From NCBI GenBank assembly GCA_019095985.1, contig CM032659.1, positions 14,750,379 to 14,814,378 of the forward strand: 64,000 bases of DNA, read 5' to 3'. Below the pieces are notes generated by a model. That model did not search any database and had not been told where the DNA came from. It was given only the letters and a program-made list of their open reading frames with translations. The translations under genes were made by a program, and so were the position numbers. The stretch comes from Streblospio benedicti (lineage: Eukaryota > Annelida > Polychaeta > Spionida > Spionidae). Positions 1 through 12,000 of the stretch are shown here, one piece after another (within the stretch, counting starts at the first letter, position 1; each line of letters starts with the position of its first letter).

Positions 1-2140
1 TCAAGTCAAGGCGCCATTTATTGAAAGGCAGTTTTTACTATATAAACATGACAGGGTGACCATCCCTCTGTAATAGCCAGAGAAAATCAAAGTCATTGTG
101 ATTTTACCTAACATTGGCATAAGTATTCTTATTTAGAGCATACAAACTACAAACACCTAAATAATGTTAACACACACTAACAACACAGCAAACATAAGCA
201 TCAAGTATGATTCATTGGCGGAGGTTTTCATAACCATTTAACAACAGTCAATGATGAAAAGAAAGTCAAGACACCAACCATCCAAAAAATAAAGGCCACT
301 CCGCAATGCCCGCATTTTGACACCACCCAACAACTTCCTGGATAGTACCTGCCAACATCCCCCCATCCACAGACCACTAATTAACAAACAAATAGATATT
401 ACGTGAAGTTCAGGTCTTCACCACTGGTCTACACCCATCCACTCCCACCGACATCCTAATAGCACCCACCCTTGTCCTAAAAAAGCTCAGCCCCAAATCT
501 GACACTTCAACGCCAAGTCCTGCATGCTTCCTATCCAGACAGCACTCATGACTTGATAGTACTAACATTACCAACCTGTGGCAACCTCTTATCCTGCTTG
601 CATGGTTCCCACAGTGAAGGGATGACAAAATTCACGGACTTTTCACTGACCAAATACTTGTTTTAATCGCAAACATACATAATGTTATTATGATTTATGT
701 TTATTTTTGAAATTCCATTATATTGAAATCAGAATTTTCAATCATTTGGTGTTTGAAAAATTCTCCTGGTACACTGATGCCTCCATTTTCTAAGGTTCCA
801 ATAAAGTTAAACTCTTTTATGTTCTCTCCTTCCATGGTTATTCTCATTATCTGATCACAGTGTTGTGTTTAAACGACAGAAAGAGTGTTTTGAAACAAAC
901 TTTAAGACTGAAAGTAAATTGAGACAGGGAAGTTTCTTATACCACAATACAGAATCTTTTGGAATGAGTAAGAGATCAAGCAAGAGATCAAGCTTATGGA
1001 TTTCTGAGCTTAGATGTAGTATAGTTGCGAGATGGAGAACTATCTGAATTAACTCCAAATTAAAAGCTCGTATGAGGATATCTCAATCTCATGTAAGTCA
1101 TCACTGACAATGCACTTGGCATCTAGTATGCAAACGCTATGGGATGAAAAATTAGTGTCTATGCTAATGGACACATAATGCCTCCATGGCACAGATATTG
1201 TCACACACATCAGTAGAACATCCCTATTAAGATCGCCCAAGGACTGGCGCCAAGTGGTTTTAAAATAGGTGGTCTTTTAGAGACGCTCGGTAAATGGCCT
1301 TTTTATGAAGACTTGGGACTGTTATAAATCATCTTTATAACAGAGGTGGTATTTATAGAAGTGCTCTTGATTGAAGGTTCTAATGTACACATAGCCCAAT
1401 TGGCAAAGTGGTTTTTAATCCCTAGTATTTGAACCGATGACGCCTTTGGCGTCTTTATGACATCACACTACTTCCACATGACGCTGTCAAGGTGGCCGCT
1501 GTCTGCCATTTTTGTTATAAAACCGTTAATTACTTTTTTTGACCCTGAAAACATATTCGTGCAAAACTACACAGTACCATGAATGACCCTCCTGTAGTCA
1601 GATGGCGTCCAGCTAGTCAGGTTAAAGAGGAGATAGCTGAACAAAGTCCAAAATTAAAGCGTATTAATATATAGGATTTGGGTCATAATTTCTTTATCCA
1701 CTATATTTTGGGGTCATAATTTTTCAAACTTCTGTATATTACATTGTTAGATAATAAAATATTTTTTTGCTCTAATTCACATTATCCTTTAGTAACATTG
1801 TATGAGCATTATCAAAAAAATTATGTCATTTCTGACATTTTATATTTGGGTACTAGATCAGCTTAGTTATATTTTGGGGGTTGATATTTTCAGCCGTGGC
1901 ACTATATTTCTAGGTACTGATTTCATATCCCTGCTATTTTTTGGGGTACAACCATCGCCCCCCCCAACAAATTCAAGAATGAAAACATCACCCAGATAGG
2001 AGGTTCTGTCCCGATAAAAAAGAAATAACCTTTATATGGCAAGAATTCGGGGGGGTGGGGTGGGGGGTGTCTTACTGTATGTTGGGTAGTACGGGTGTGC
2101 CATTTCTATGGGGCACCTTTTAGCCATCTCAGCTATAGTG
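1..2140. other. Intergenic repeat-rich DNA
   Basis: No exon can be supported here. The stretch is AT-rich and stop-dense. Positions about 300-560 hold a degenerate C-rich repeat with words such as CATCC, GACAGCAC and CACCC, also found near 46.2 and 63.9 kb. Positions 1-45 match the last 60 bases of the window (core GGCG, one variable base, then CATT, and ATTGAAAGGCAG), so both window ends fall in one interspersed repeat family. Positions 1250-1380 contain GGTCTTTTAGAG-like words of another dispersed repeat. A 31-codon ORF at about 1579 is too short to support. Confidence 0.5.
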
Positions 2141-5100
2141 GTGGGTCTAAATTTTGTGATTTTAGTATAGCCATGGGTCTAAATTTTTGTGATTTTTGGT
2201 ATAGCTGTGGGTTTGAAATTAAATGTACAGATATAGGTAGTGTAAGTTTCATTTTGTTTGATACTGATATCATCTTTTTTAATATTTTGTTGATAAAATG
2301 TTAACAGAATGTAGTTTCATTATATTTTTATGTATAGACAAGGGTCACTTTTTCAGCGTCAAGTTATAGACATAGGTCACTTTTTTCATTGTCAAGGTAA
2401 AGACATGGGTCACTTTTTATGCCAAATAAGTATATCGATGGGTACCGTTTCAACATACGAAATGGCACGCACCTACCCATTTTGAGGAGACCAACGAGGA
2501 CGAGAACCCCCATCCTCCCAGTCATACATACAGACAATTGATAATTATGTAAAAAACTAGCTACTTATGCCAAAATTATGTCACTCAGTCGCGTTAATAA
2601 ATCTGGTAATACTATCCATATATACAGCCAATATACAGTGGATTAAGTGGATTGTACAAACCTGTGGCTCCAGTTATAAAAACGGACCGATTGGCATAAA
2701 AATCCGGAATACTATTCATTTTCACTGTCCTTTTCGTGGTCAGTGGTATCCATTTAGATGTTTCTAGTAAGGCCAGGTAAAAATTTATGACAGAGTCTGG
2801 CTACATAAACAAACGAAAAAGGCCTCCACAGCGGTTTACAAGTGTAACACGCCACCAACTGATAATAAGCCGACAGCAATCATGGCGAGTACACGTGCAC
2901 TTTAATATGCAGCCTCGATAGCTTAGGATGGCTGCCCTTACAACCGACTCTTTGTGATGTTGACTATTGCTGAATTAACAATACATTTGAGGGGCAACAA
3001 CGATTGTTCCTACATGGGGGCTCAGCGAGTTTTGAGCACTAACAAGCAAATGAAACAGACTAGATTGAAATGGATGTATGTTTGAATACCATAGACCATT
3101 TAGAGTGTTATTTAACTGCATGGAATGATCCACCCCAGCCGACGTCGACGTAATCTGAATTTCCCTTGATATATACGGTGTATATAGTTTTTTTTTTGGC
3201 CTACTTTTTCTCTTCATGCACACACAATTTTTTTTCGAGGATATAGTCATCAATTGTGATGTTTTCCCTGTCATTGTTATACAGATATACAGAGATATAT
3301 AGATTGCCCGCAGCTTAATATTATATAAGGATTTTGAAATTGTCGAGATACTTTAATTTTGAGTAAAAACATAAGGGACTGCCCATTATTTATTGCCGGG
3401 GGTGAGGATTTGGTCAGATGTGTATGTACAAAATTCATGACCCCCATTATTTTTATTTACAAAAAAGGCACCCCCCCCTATTTTTCATGTACAAAATAGG
3501 TGACCCCCCCATCAAATGTTTTTATGTTTTTTTTTTTTTTTTTTTCCACGATTATATTATATAAATTAGTAGAGAAACTGCTCACGCTATGGGCAATTTT
3601 TCAAATGTCCCACTTTACTATGTAATTTTTGCATAAATAATGAATACATAAATGATATTTGAACAGATAATTAAAGTATAGTTCATGTTCTATCTTTTAT
3701 CATTCTTTTTCAAATACGTCATTGGTTATCATGATCCAGAAATGTTTTGATAACCGTTTCCCCTCTTCGTACAGGTTCGATACTATGGTTATCATTTGCT
3801 CAGCCGACTATTTTTCAAATTTCAAGATAGTCACAATGTCCAGATAGCAGCCCAAACGAATTGCGAACACCACATGTGATTTATTCAGATATGAAAAGTG
3901 ACTGATTGCACTCCAACCCTTACCCGCAATTTATATTTTAGTATACTTGTAACATTTGTAGTAAATATCACACGTTTACGTAGTTTATCACACGTTACGC
4001 CTCAGCAGCGTGTGTGATCAATGCTGCGTAAATTCGGTCTTTATGTTGGGCCTAAGAACATATCGGTTTGTTATTAAGCCGTGCACATTTTAGCCTTTTT
4101 GACACCTAAAATACGATGCTTAAAATCTTACGTCGACAATATTCATGAAATGCCATCCTTGATTCAAAAAAAATTTGATGACCTTACGTTTGTATTTATG
4201 TGTCCACGTCGATTAAGAATATATTGTTATTCATGGGGAATAGTACTGGAATTATTGATGACAATTTTTAAAACAATTGTGTTTGAAATGGGGAAATTTG
4301 GATGATTAGTGTGGTGATTATGGAATATATTTGCTTTTTTCTACATATGGATTTGGCCAAAAAATTAATATTTAAACATGTTGTAGACAAGTTACTTTAA
4401 AAACGTATGTAAAACCATTTAAAAGATGTGTCTCGATGGACGCATTTTTGCATTCTTAACACCAAACATTGAGAATGTTCGGGAGCTGATTTTTAATGGT
4501 CCTACGTTCGCAGAATCGATTTGTTAGTACAAGAATAATCAATATGTGAAAAATCATGTTCAACAACTCAAACGTTTTGTGTTTTTAACGATAATTCAGT
4601 ACAGTAAATTCGTATCAAAATGTAAATTAAAAAAATGTTTTGATGAAACAATGGGACTGTACAGGTTTTGTACGAAATTTTGCTCACATATTTTGTTAAT
4701 TTAGACTTATTGATTTTTCATAGAGTACTGTGTTTTTGCGGCTGTGGCCTCCGAGTGAATGTTTTTTCGTAGCACCTTTTACGGCACTTCACAAAAGTTT
4801 TTATTTTTTTCAGAATTTTTTGCACTCGTTTAAACCGCCCTTTTTTGATTGAATTTTCAAACTTGGGACCCTTCGAACGTCCTATGTATACAAATTCAAA
4901 ATTGTTCTACAATGTTTATTTTTGATTCAAATGATAGATAGTGATTCACAGATCAATGTTTATAAAATAACTAATACTTTTGAAACAATATTTCATTGTC
5001 TAACGGAGTATTGAACATTATGCCTCAGAAGGATATACCTTATAAATGCCTCTTCTTGGACCACTGTGAACCACGTACAGTGCAGGGTATTTTAAGGAGA

Positions 5101-5174
5101 TTATGACAAAGTTTGAATGTGTTCATAAACCTATTGTGTTGATAGAGTTACAATTATTATGATTCATTAGATAT
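2141..5174. repeat. Large direct duplication, copy 1
   Basis: This block aligns base for base, with many 1-4 base indels, to 5340-7537. Shared landmarks in the same order are the TGGGTCTAAATTTTGTG start, several GGGTCACTTTTT words, a GAGGAGACCAACGAGGACG stretch, two C-rich ACCCCCC tracts flanking a poly-T run, and an end at TTAGATATA. Copy 1 has about 900 bases (roughly 3690-4587) that copy 2 lacks. No known protein is recognisable in either copy. It could be a true tandem duplication, or two haplotypes laid end to end next to an assembly gap. The many small homopolymer and dinucleotide indels favour an assembly or allelic origin. Confidence 0.85.
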
Positions 5175-5339
5175 AACATACATACGTATTATGCACAGAA
5201 ACAATTAAATTATGAAAAGAGACTATAATATTAGAGTTGATGTGAGAAACTTATCATTTTGTGATGACTGTGTTGAAACATAAAATTATAATGAAATTGT
5301 TTGTATAGAATTGATTGACCTTTGCACTTCAGTATAGGG

Positions 5340-7537
5340 GTGGGTCTAAATTTTGTGATTTTAGTATAGCCATGGGTCTAAATTTTGTGATTTTGGTATA
5401 GCTGTGGGTTTGAAATTAAATGTACAAGATATAGGTGAGGTGTAAGTTTCATTTGTTTGATGATATCATCTTTTTAATATTTTGTTGATAAATGTTAACA
5501 GAATGTAGTTTCATTATATTTTATGTATAGACAAAGGGGTCACTTTTTCAGCGTCAAGTTATAGACATGGTCACTTTTTCATTGTCAAGGTAAAGACATG
5601 GGTCATTTTTTATGCCAAATAAGTATATCGATGGGTACCGTTTCAACATACGAAATGGCACGCCCCTACCCATTTTGAGGAGACCAACGAGGACGAGAAC
5701 CCCCATCCTCCCAGTCATACATACGACAATTGATAATTATGAAAAAAACTAGCTACTTATGCCAAAATTATGTCACTCAGTCGCGTTAATAAATCTGGTA
5801 ATACTATCCATATACAGCCAATATACAGTGGATTAAGTGGATTGTACAAACCTGTGGCTCCAGTTATAAAAACGGACCGATTGGCAAAAAAAAATGGAAT
5901 ACTATTCATTTTCACTGTCCTTTCTGGTCATGGTATCCATTTAGATGTTTCTAGTAAGGCCAGGTAAAAATTTATGACAGAGTCTGGCTACATAAACAAA
6001 CGAAAAGGCCTCCACAGCGGTTTACAAGTGTAACACGCCACCAGCGATGGCAAGCCGACAGCAATCATGGCAGTACGTGCGCTTTAATATGCAGCCTCGA
6101 TAACAGGATGGCTGCCCTTACAGCTCGACTCTTTGGCAGATGTTGACTATTGCTGAATTAACAGCCCATTTGAGGGGCAACAACGATTGTTCCTACATGG
6201 GGGCTCAGCGAGTTTTGAGCACTAACAAGCAAATGAAACAGACTAAGGTTGAAATGGATGTATGTTTGAATACCATAGACCATTTAGAGTGTTATTTAAC
6301 TGCATGGAATGATCCACCCCAGCCGACGTCGACGTAATCACATTTCCCTTGATATCGCCACGGTGTATATAGTTTTTTACCTACTTTCCTCTTCAAGCAC
6401 ACACACAATTTTTTCGGAGGATATAGTCATCAATTGTGATGTTTTCCTCGTCATTGTTATACATATACACAGAGATATATGATTTGCCCGCAGCTTAATA
6501 TTATATAAGCCGGATTTTGAAATTGCCGAGATACTTTAATTTTTAGTAAAAACATAAGGGACTGCCCATTATTTATTGCTGGGGGGTGTGAGATTTGGTC
6601 GAATGTGTATGTACAAAATTCATGACCCCCCACTTATTTTATTTACAAAAAACGCACCCCCTATTTTTTCATGTACGAAAATAGGTGACCCCCCATATCA
6701 AATGTTTTTTTTTTTTTTGATTTTTTTACCAATTATATATAAATAAGTAGAGAAACTGCTCATGCTATGGCCAGTTTTCCAAAGTGTCCCACTTACTATG
6801 TAAAAACTTTCATAAATAATGAATACATAAATAATATTTTAACAGATAATTAAAGTATAGTTCATGTTCTTTATCGATAATTCAGTACTAAATTCGTCCA
6901 AGTATTATATTTAAAAAAACAGGTTCGACGTAAGAAATATTGCTCACATTATGGGAATTTCACGAGATGTAGTTCTAGTTGTGACTACTGTAACACGTCT
7001 CCCAGATTGCAACCACCACATATAGGGTGTTCCATAGTAATGTTTTGTTCGTAGCACCTTTTACGGCACTTCACAAACGTTGACCCCATGGCAGCTGCCC
7101 CATGGTCATAGATCATAATGATTTTTTAAAGAATATTTTGCACTCGTTTAAACCGCTCTTTTTTTTCAAACTTGGGACCCTTCGAACGTCCCATGTATAA
7201 AAATCCAAATTGTTCTACAATGTTTTTTTTGATTGAAATGATAGATAGTGATTCACAGATCAATGTTTATAAAATAATTAATACTTCATTGTCTAATGGA
7301 GTATTGAACATTATGCCTCAGAAGGATATACCTTAAAAATGCCTCTTCGTGGACCACTATGAACCACGTACCGTGCAGTAGACTTTACTTTTTTTAGTTT
7401 ATGACATGGTCTATACCTCTTTGGTGTGACTTATTGTGATAGCATGGGTATTTTAAGGAGATTATGACAAAGTTTGAATGTGTTCATAGACCCTATTGTG
7501 TTGATAGAGTTACAATTATTATGATTCATTAGATATA
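5340..7537. repeat. Large direct duplication, copy 2 (cut by gap)
   Basis: Second copy of the block at 2141-5174. It has a deletion of about 900 bases near position 6865 and carries about 65 bases (7381-7444) that copy 1 lacks. It stops exactly where the N run begins, inside sequence that continues in copy 1, so the break is the gap and not a biological end. ORFs of 65 codons at 5770-5967 and 6140-6337 are open here but shifted by small indels in copy 1, which argues against a conserved protein. Confidence 0.85.
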
Positions 7538-7637
7538 NNNNNNNNNNNNNNNNNNNNNNNNNNNNNNNNNNNNNNNNNNNNNNNNNNNNNNNNNNNNNNN
7601 NNNNNNNNNNNNNNNNNNNNNNNNNNNNNNNNNNNNN
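7538..7637. other. Assembly gap (100 N)
   Basis: Exactly 100 unknown bases, the conventional length for a gap of unknown size. It terminates the second copy of the upstream duplication. Confidence 0.99.
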
Positions 7638-8730
7638 ACTTAGAAATAATTTCCCTTAAAATTTCTATAATTGGTGAGTACGTCAGGATATAGATTGTAC
7701 CAACAGCTGGATTTCTGGATGTTTTAGTGCATACTATATTATTAGAGTGATTGTGATAGAGGAATGTGGGAAATCTGGACAGTATACTTATTGGTTGTGG
7801 TTCAATGTAAGTTGCAAAGAGTTCCAATTCAATGTGTATCTTAATGTGTTAATCATCTGGTTTCACTATTGTGCTGACACGAATTTTATTCCACTACTTT
7901 TTGGCTTTGAACATTATTTTCCCCAAGACACTTATTCTGTAAATTATTAGAAATGATTCACGCTAAAATGCTTCGCTCGCATGATATATTTTTATGTTTC
8001 TACATAACTTGGAAAGATGCGCACACTTATAGAAATTTTCAACATTTTCACGCTTAACTTTGTAAAATACAGGTAGTCATTTTGGTGAGACGCATATGGA
8101 TGATGATTGGAACAGCTATGTTTATATTTTTGGAAACATTTATTGTTGGCTCTTACACTGTAATTTTCTTTACCTGATCAAAATTAGTATATTTGCAAAT
8201 TTCAAGTTTGAAAATGATGAAATTTCTGTACGTGTGCATATCTTTCTAGCTTACTTAGAAGCATGACACTCCTTGTGCAGTTGTGGGAATCTTATTTTTA
8301 ATCATTGCCAATAATTTTTAGAATAAGTGTCGAGGGAAAAAAATGTTATCGGCGAAAAGGTATTGGAATAAAATTGGTGTCAGCACAATAATCACTTATT
8401 TGTATTCATTGTATATTATGGAGTATGCATAATAAACCAAGAAAGCACAAACCTCATGTCGTTTGTATAACTTGTTAATGTTTTACTTTTGTGTACAAAT
8501 ATAACAGTTATACAGTTTAAAATCGTGTACAGTAAATAAAATACACATGAATTTCACAGATCTATTCCACTTCATTTTATACACTTATATATATTATATT
8601 AGTACATAGGTACCATCTTAACTATCCCAAACATATATTTTTAAATCAAAACATATAGCTCATGAATTTCGTTTGAATTATTTAGATTAACTTGTAATTA
8701 CAACCAGAGTACCTGCAAGCACATAGTGAC
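7638..8730. other. AT-rich intergenic DNA, nothing recognised
   Basis: Stop-rich, AT-rich sequence between the gap and a small MITE. No splice-consistent exon, RNA gene or long repeat was found. Confidence 0.5.
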
Positions 8731-8863
8731 GATATTGATCACAGGCAACTGCATCAGTGAAATTTGTAGAGATTTAAAGTGAGAATGAGATACCCCATTC
8801 ACTCTATTTCCATTATTTTACCATATCAAAGTCACTGATGCAGTTGCCTTTGATATTGATCAC
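8731..8863. mobile_element. Small MITE with 18-bp inverted ends
   Basis: An 18-base inverted repeat, AGGCAACTGCATCAGTGA at 8743-8760 and its exact complement at 8832-8849, bounds about 107 bases. The direct repeat GATATTGATCAC flanks both sides (8731-8742 and 8852-8863), two bases from the right end, and resembles a target-site duplication. There is no internal ORF, so this is a non-autonomous DNA element or a small foldback. The superfamily is not assignable. It lies just downstream of the 3' end of the R2D2 gene. Confidence 0.65.
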
Positions 8864-9051
8864 CATATAATGTTGTATAGTTCCTCTATCCACACACATT
8901 GAGCTACACTCCGACCTCATTCCTTGAGAAAGTGTGGCCCTTTGTAGTTGCAGCGTCCATGGCTACTTACAACACTTACTGCTAATAGCTAAAAACAAAA
9001 ATACTCAATAATTTTGATAGTTAGTCTTTCTCAATAAGTGCAAGTGCACAT

Positions 9052-12000
9052 CTAGGAGCGCTTCTGACCGGCTAGTGCTAGCTGTGTCTCCGACTCTGAC
9101 TCTTCTATCATGGGCTGTAGGTCGCTGCTGGTGGTGGCCGGAGTCACATCCCGCGACCGGATGCCACTCGTCACATTCCCTCCAAGCCCCTTCTTGCTTT
9201 TGGAGGAGCTCACACATCCTTTCGTCTCATTTAGCCTGTAGTGCATAGGAACGTGGTCGGTTATTCATATTCGCAATGGAATAAACACAGAAAAATGGCG
9301 GGTTCAAGTGCCACAAGGCCCACTTAATAGAGTCAAGTTGATGTGTGGGATTGTTAAACCTGTCTTTAGGTACTGTACCCTGTATTTTATATGGCAGAAA
9401 TGTGCTTGAATATAGCAATTAAGATTATCTATGGGAGATAAGGTTAGAAATGAATTCAACAGTGCAGCTCCCAGGATTGCAAAACAAAATGACATACATT
9501 ACAAATGTAGCACAACACTGAAAATCATTAATTTGAGAGGTTGTTAAAAAGGCTGTTGCGACATTTTGAAAGCCATGGTCAGACAGTCTTAAATATCGAA
9601 GCCAAATCACTTGTGGTATTGTAGAATATTAAATGGCACATGCACATTGCTGTATGATCATATTGTTCATATATAGGGGCTAACCTCACCACACAAAAGG
9701 CAATTTTTATAGATAAGCATTTGTAACTGTGAGACTGGGGCTTTGTTGTTACCTGTTGAAGTAGTCTGCGAGGTACTGCCATACGTCTATGGGCTTGTCC
9801 CTCAGCACGTGCACGGTGAGCTCCTGCAGGATGTCCATGTAGCCCGCGGGGAGGTCCAGCTCAATGTTCATCCTGTCCGAGGTCAACACAGTCAAATTGT
9901 AAAAGTCTTAAGATACCTGGTATTTTTCGGGATTTACAGTGTGCATTGTTTATATGGGGGTTGTCAATGTCCCATTTTCCTAAATTGTTTGCCTCATTCT
10001 TCTACATCTCCCCAAAATGTTATTTGCTCTCTCCCATCACCGATTTCTTTTCTCAGGCCGAATTTCCATCTCCCAACCAAACAAAAGGCTCATTCTATTT
10101 ATAGTATTACTAGTACTTTCTAAATTTTAGCCAGCAAGCTTCATCACTGATGAACATCACCGTCATCACATCAGACTCAGTCTCAGAGCACTGAAATCCT
10201 ATGAATCTAGTAGATCTAGACTCTCTATATAGCCACAATTAGTCTACAATTCTTACCTTATCCCTCCGTTATGCGTACACCGGAAAGTAAACTGTTCAAA
10301 GAAACAATTGTGCGCGAAGATGAAAACTTTAAATGATCTGTAAATGTCAACTCTGTCAGAATAAACAATATATGATGTTTGTTAGTCAGTGTTTGTTTAT
10401 ATTTTTCAAGCACCTGCTGGTTTGTGACCGTTTACGTTACCCAATTTCCAAGAAAGCCACGTAGTAATAACGTGTTAGACGTAAGAAATAACGTTTGACA
10501 TACCTTCTGAACGTAATACAGAACGTTTGACATAACACCTGTTTTATGAGCTCGGAAGTAAATGGACAGCTTAGGATAAAATGTGCACCCAGTAAAACCA
10601 GTGGTACATCACTTGGTTCTTTAACATCTGTAAATACCATTGCCACAGAACTGGGGTTATAATGTGTGACAGCTGATAATGTGTCTATAACGCGTATGCC
10701 ATTCAGATGGAGCCCCGGGCCAGTTCCAATTGATGAGTATAGATGATAAGGGATGTAACTGAGCGCTTTTTATTGACACATATCACGAAAAATAGTATAA
10801 TATTGGTGTCAAAATCAGATGTCTGCAAACCCTACGTAACATTAACGTGCATGCATCAATCCCACATACGGTATACGTCTACCACAGTACTAGCAACTTC
10901 ATCCGTAGGGGATCCCTGCCACCGTAACAAAAACACAGAGCATGGTAAGAAATGTGTGTGCTTTAACCACAATTTTATTGCCATATGAACAATGAAATGT
11001 ATACATTGTATTTTGTGATGTAACTTCAGTAATGTTGAAGTAAGGTGATTGCTATACTGTTTCCGAAACGCTTAAATCGACAGATAACTTACAGAGAGAT
11101 GTTAACAGAAAACTGGAAAAATTATGTAAAAATGACCAGAAATGATAACTTGTTCATATTCCATCAGATTTTTTCATTTGAATTTTGAAGTATTTGATTT
11201 GAAATGTAGAAATATAAGTGTGCTTATTTACAGTTGCAAATCAGTTAGCAGTGCCCTAGGGACTTTACATCTACACCAGGTCATCGGCATCATTGTCACA
11301 CTAGATCGTTCTCAACTCCCTGACGAGCATCCAGCATATCACAACAGTGGCACAGACTTGCTTAGCACCCACATTACCCATTTGACGTGTAGGTACCAGT
11401 ACGTGAGGTAAATCAATGTTGAAACGCCTTTCTTAAGTGATGATAAGAATGCAGAATCACTTCTTTTTAAAGTTTTATTTCATAATCTTTCTTTTTTTTC
11501 ATATATATGCAAATATTGATTTAACTTCAAATGAATAGAGCCAGTTTACAAATAATTATTGCTACAACTAATTATTGATGAAATCTGTACAACTGTTGAC
11601 CTCAAAATATACACATATTGGATCTGATAACACTACGATTTATCACACTGCAGTAAAATATATGTAATAACCACATCACATCCATTGACACTCATTGTAT
11701 TTAACCTGATCAATGTTTTACCTCTTGCTATATTGTCAGTGTATTGAAAGATAAGTTGAACGTTTTGGGCTAAGACACAGAAATTGGCATTATATTTATT
11801 ACATCACGTTTTGGTCATTTAATTTTAATTTAGCGGAATCCACGTTGAAATTAAAAAATAGAGAGACTTTCTTCTGAATTTGTATTTCATTAACACACCA
11901 ATTTGATATATTCTCAACATTTTAACGATTATGCAAAAACAAACACATTTTGAGTATCTAATCAAATGTAAATATTCAATGTACAACCTCAGTGACAATT

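Noticed and set aside
1579-1674. 31-codon ORF (MNDPPVVRWRPASQVKEEIA)
   Set aside because: Natural-looking but too short, with no exon borders or homologue recognised.
5770-6337. Two 65-codon ORFs in duplication copy 2
   Set aside because: Frames are not kept in copy 1 and no family is recognised.
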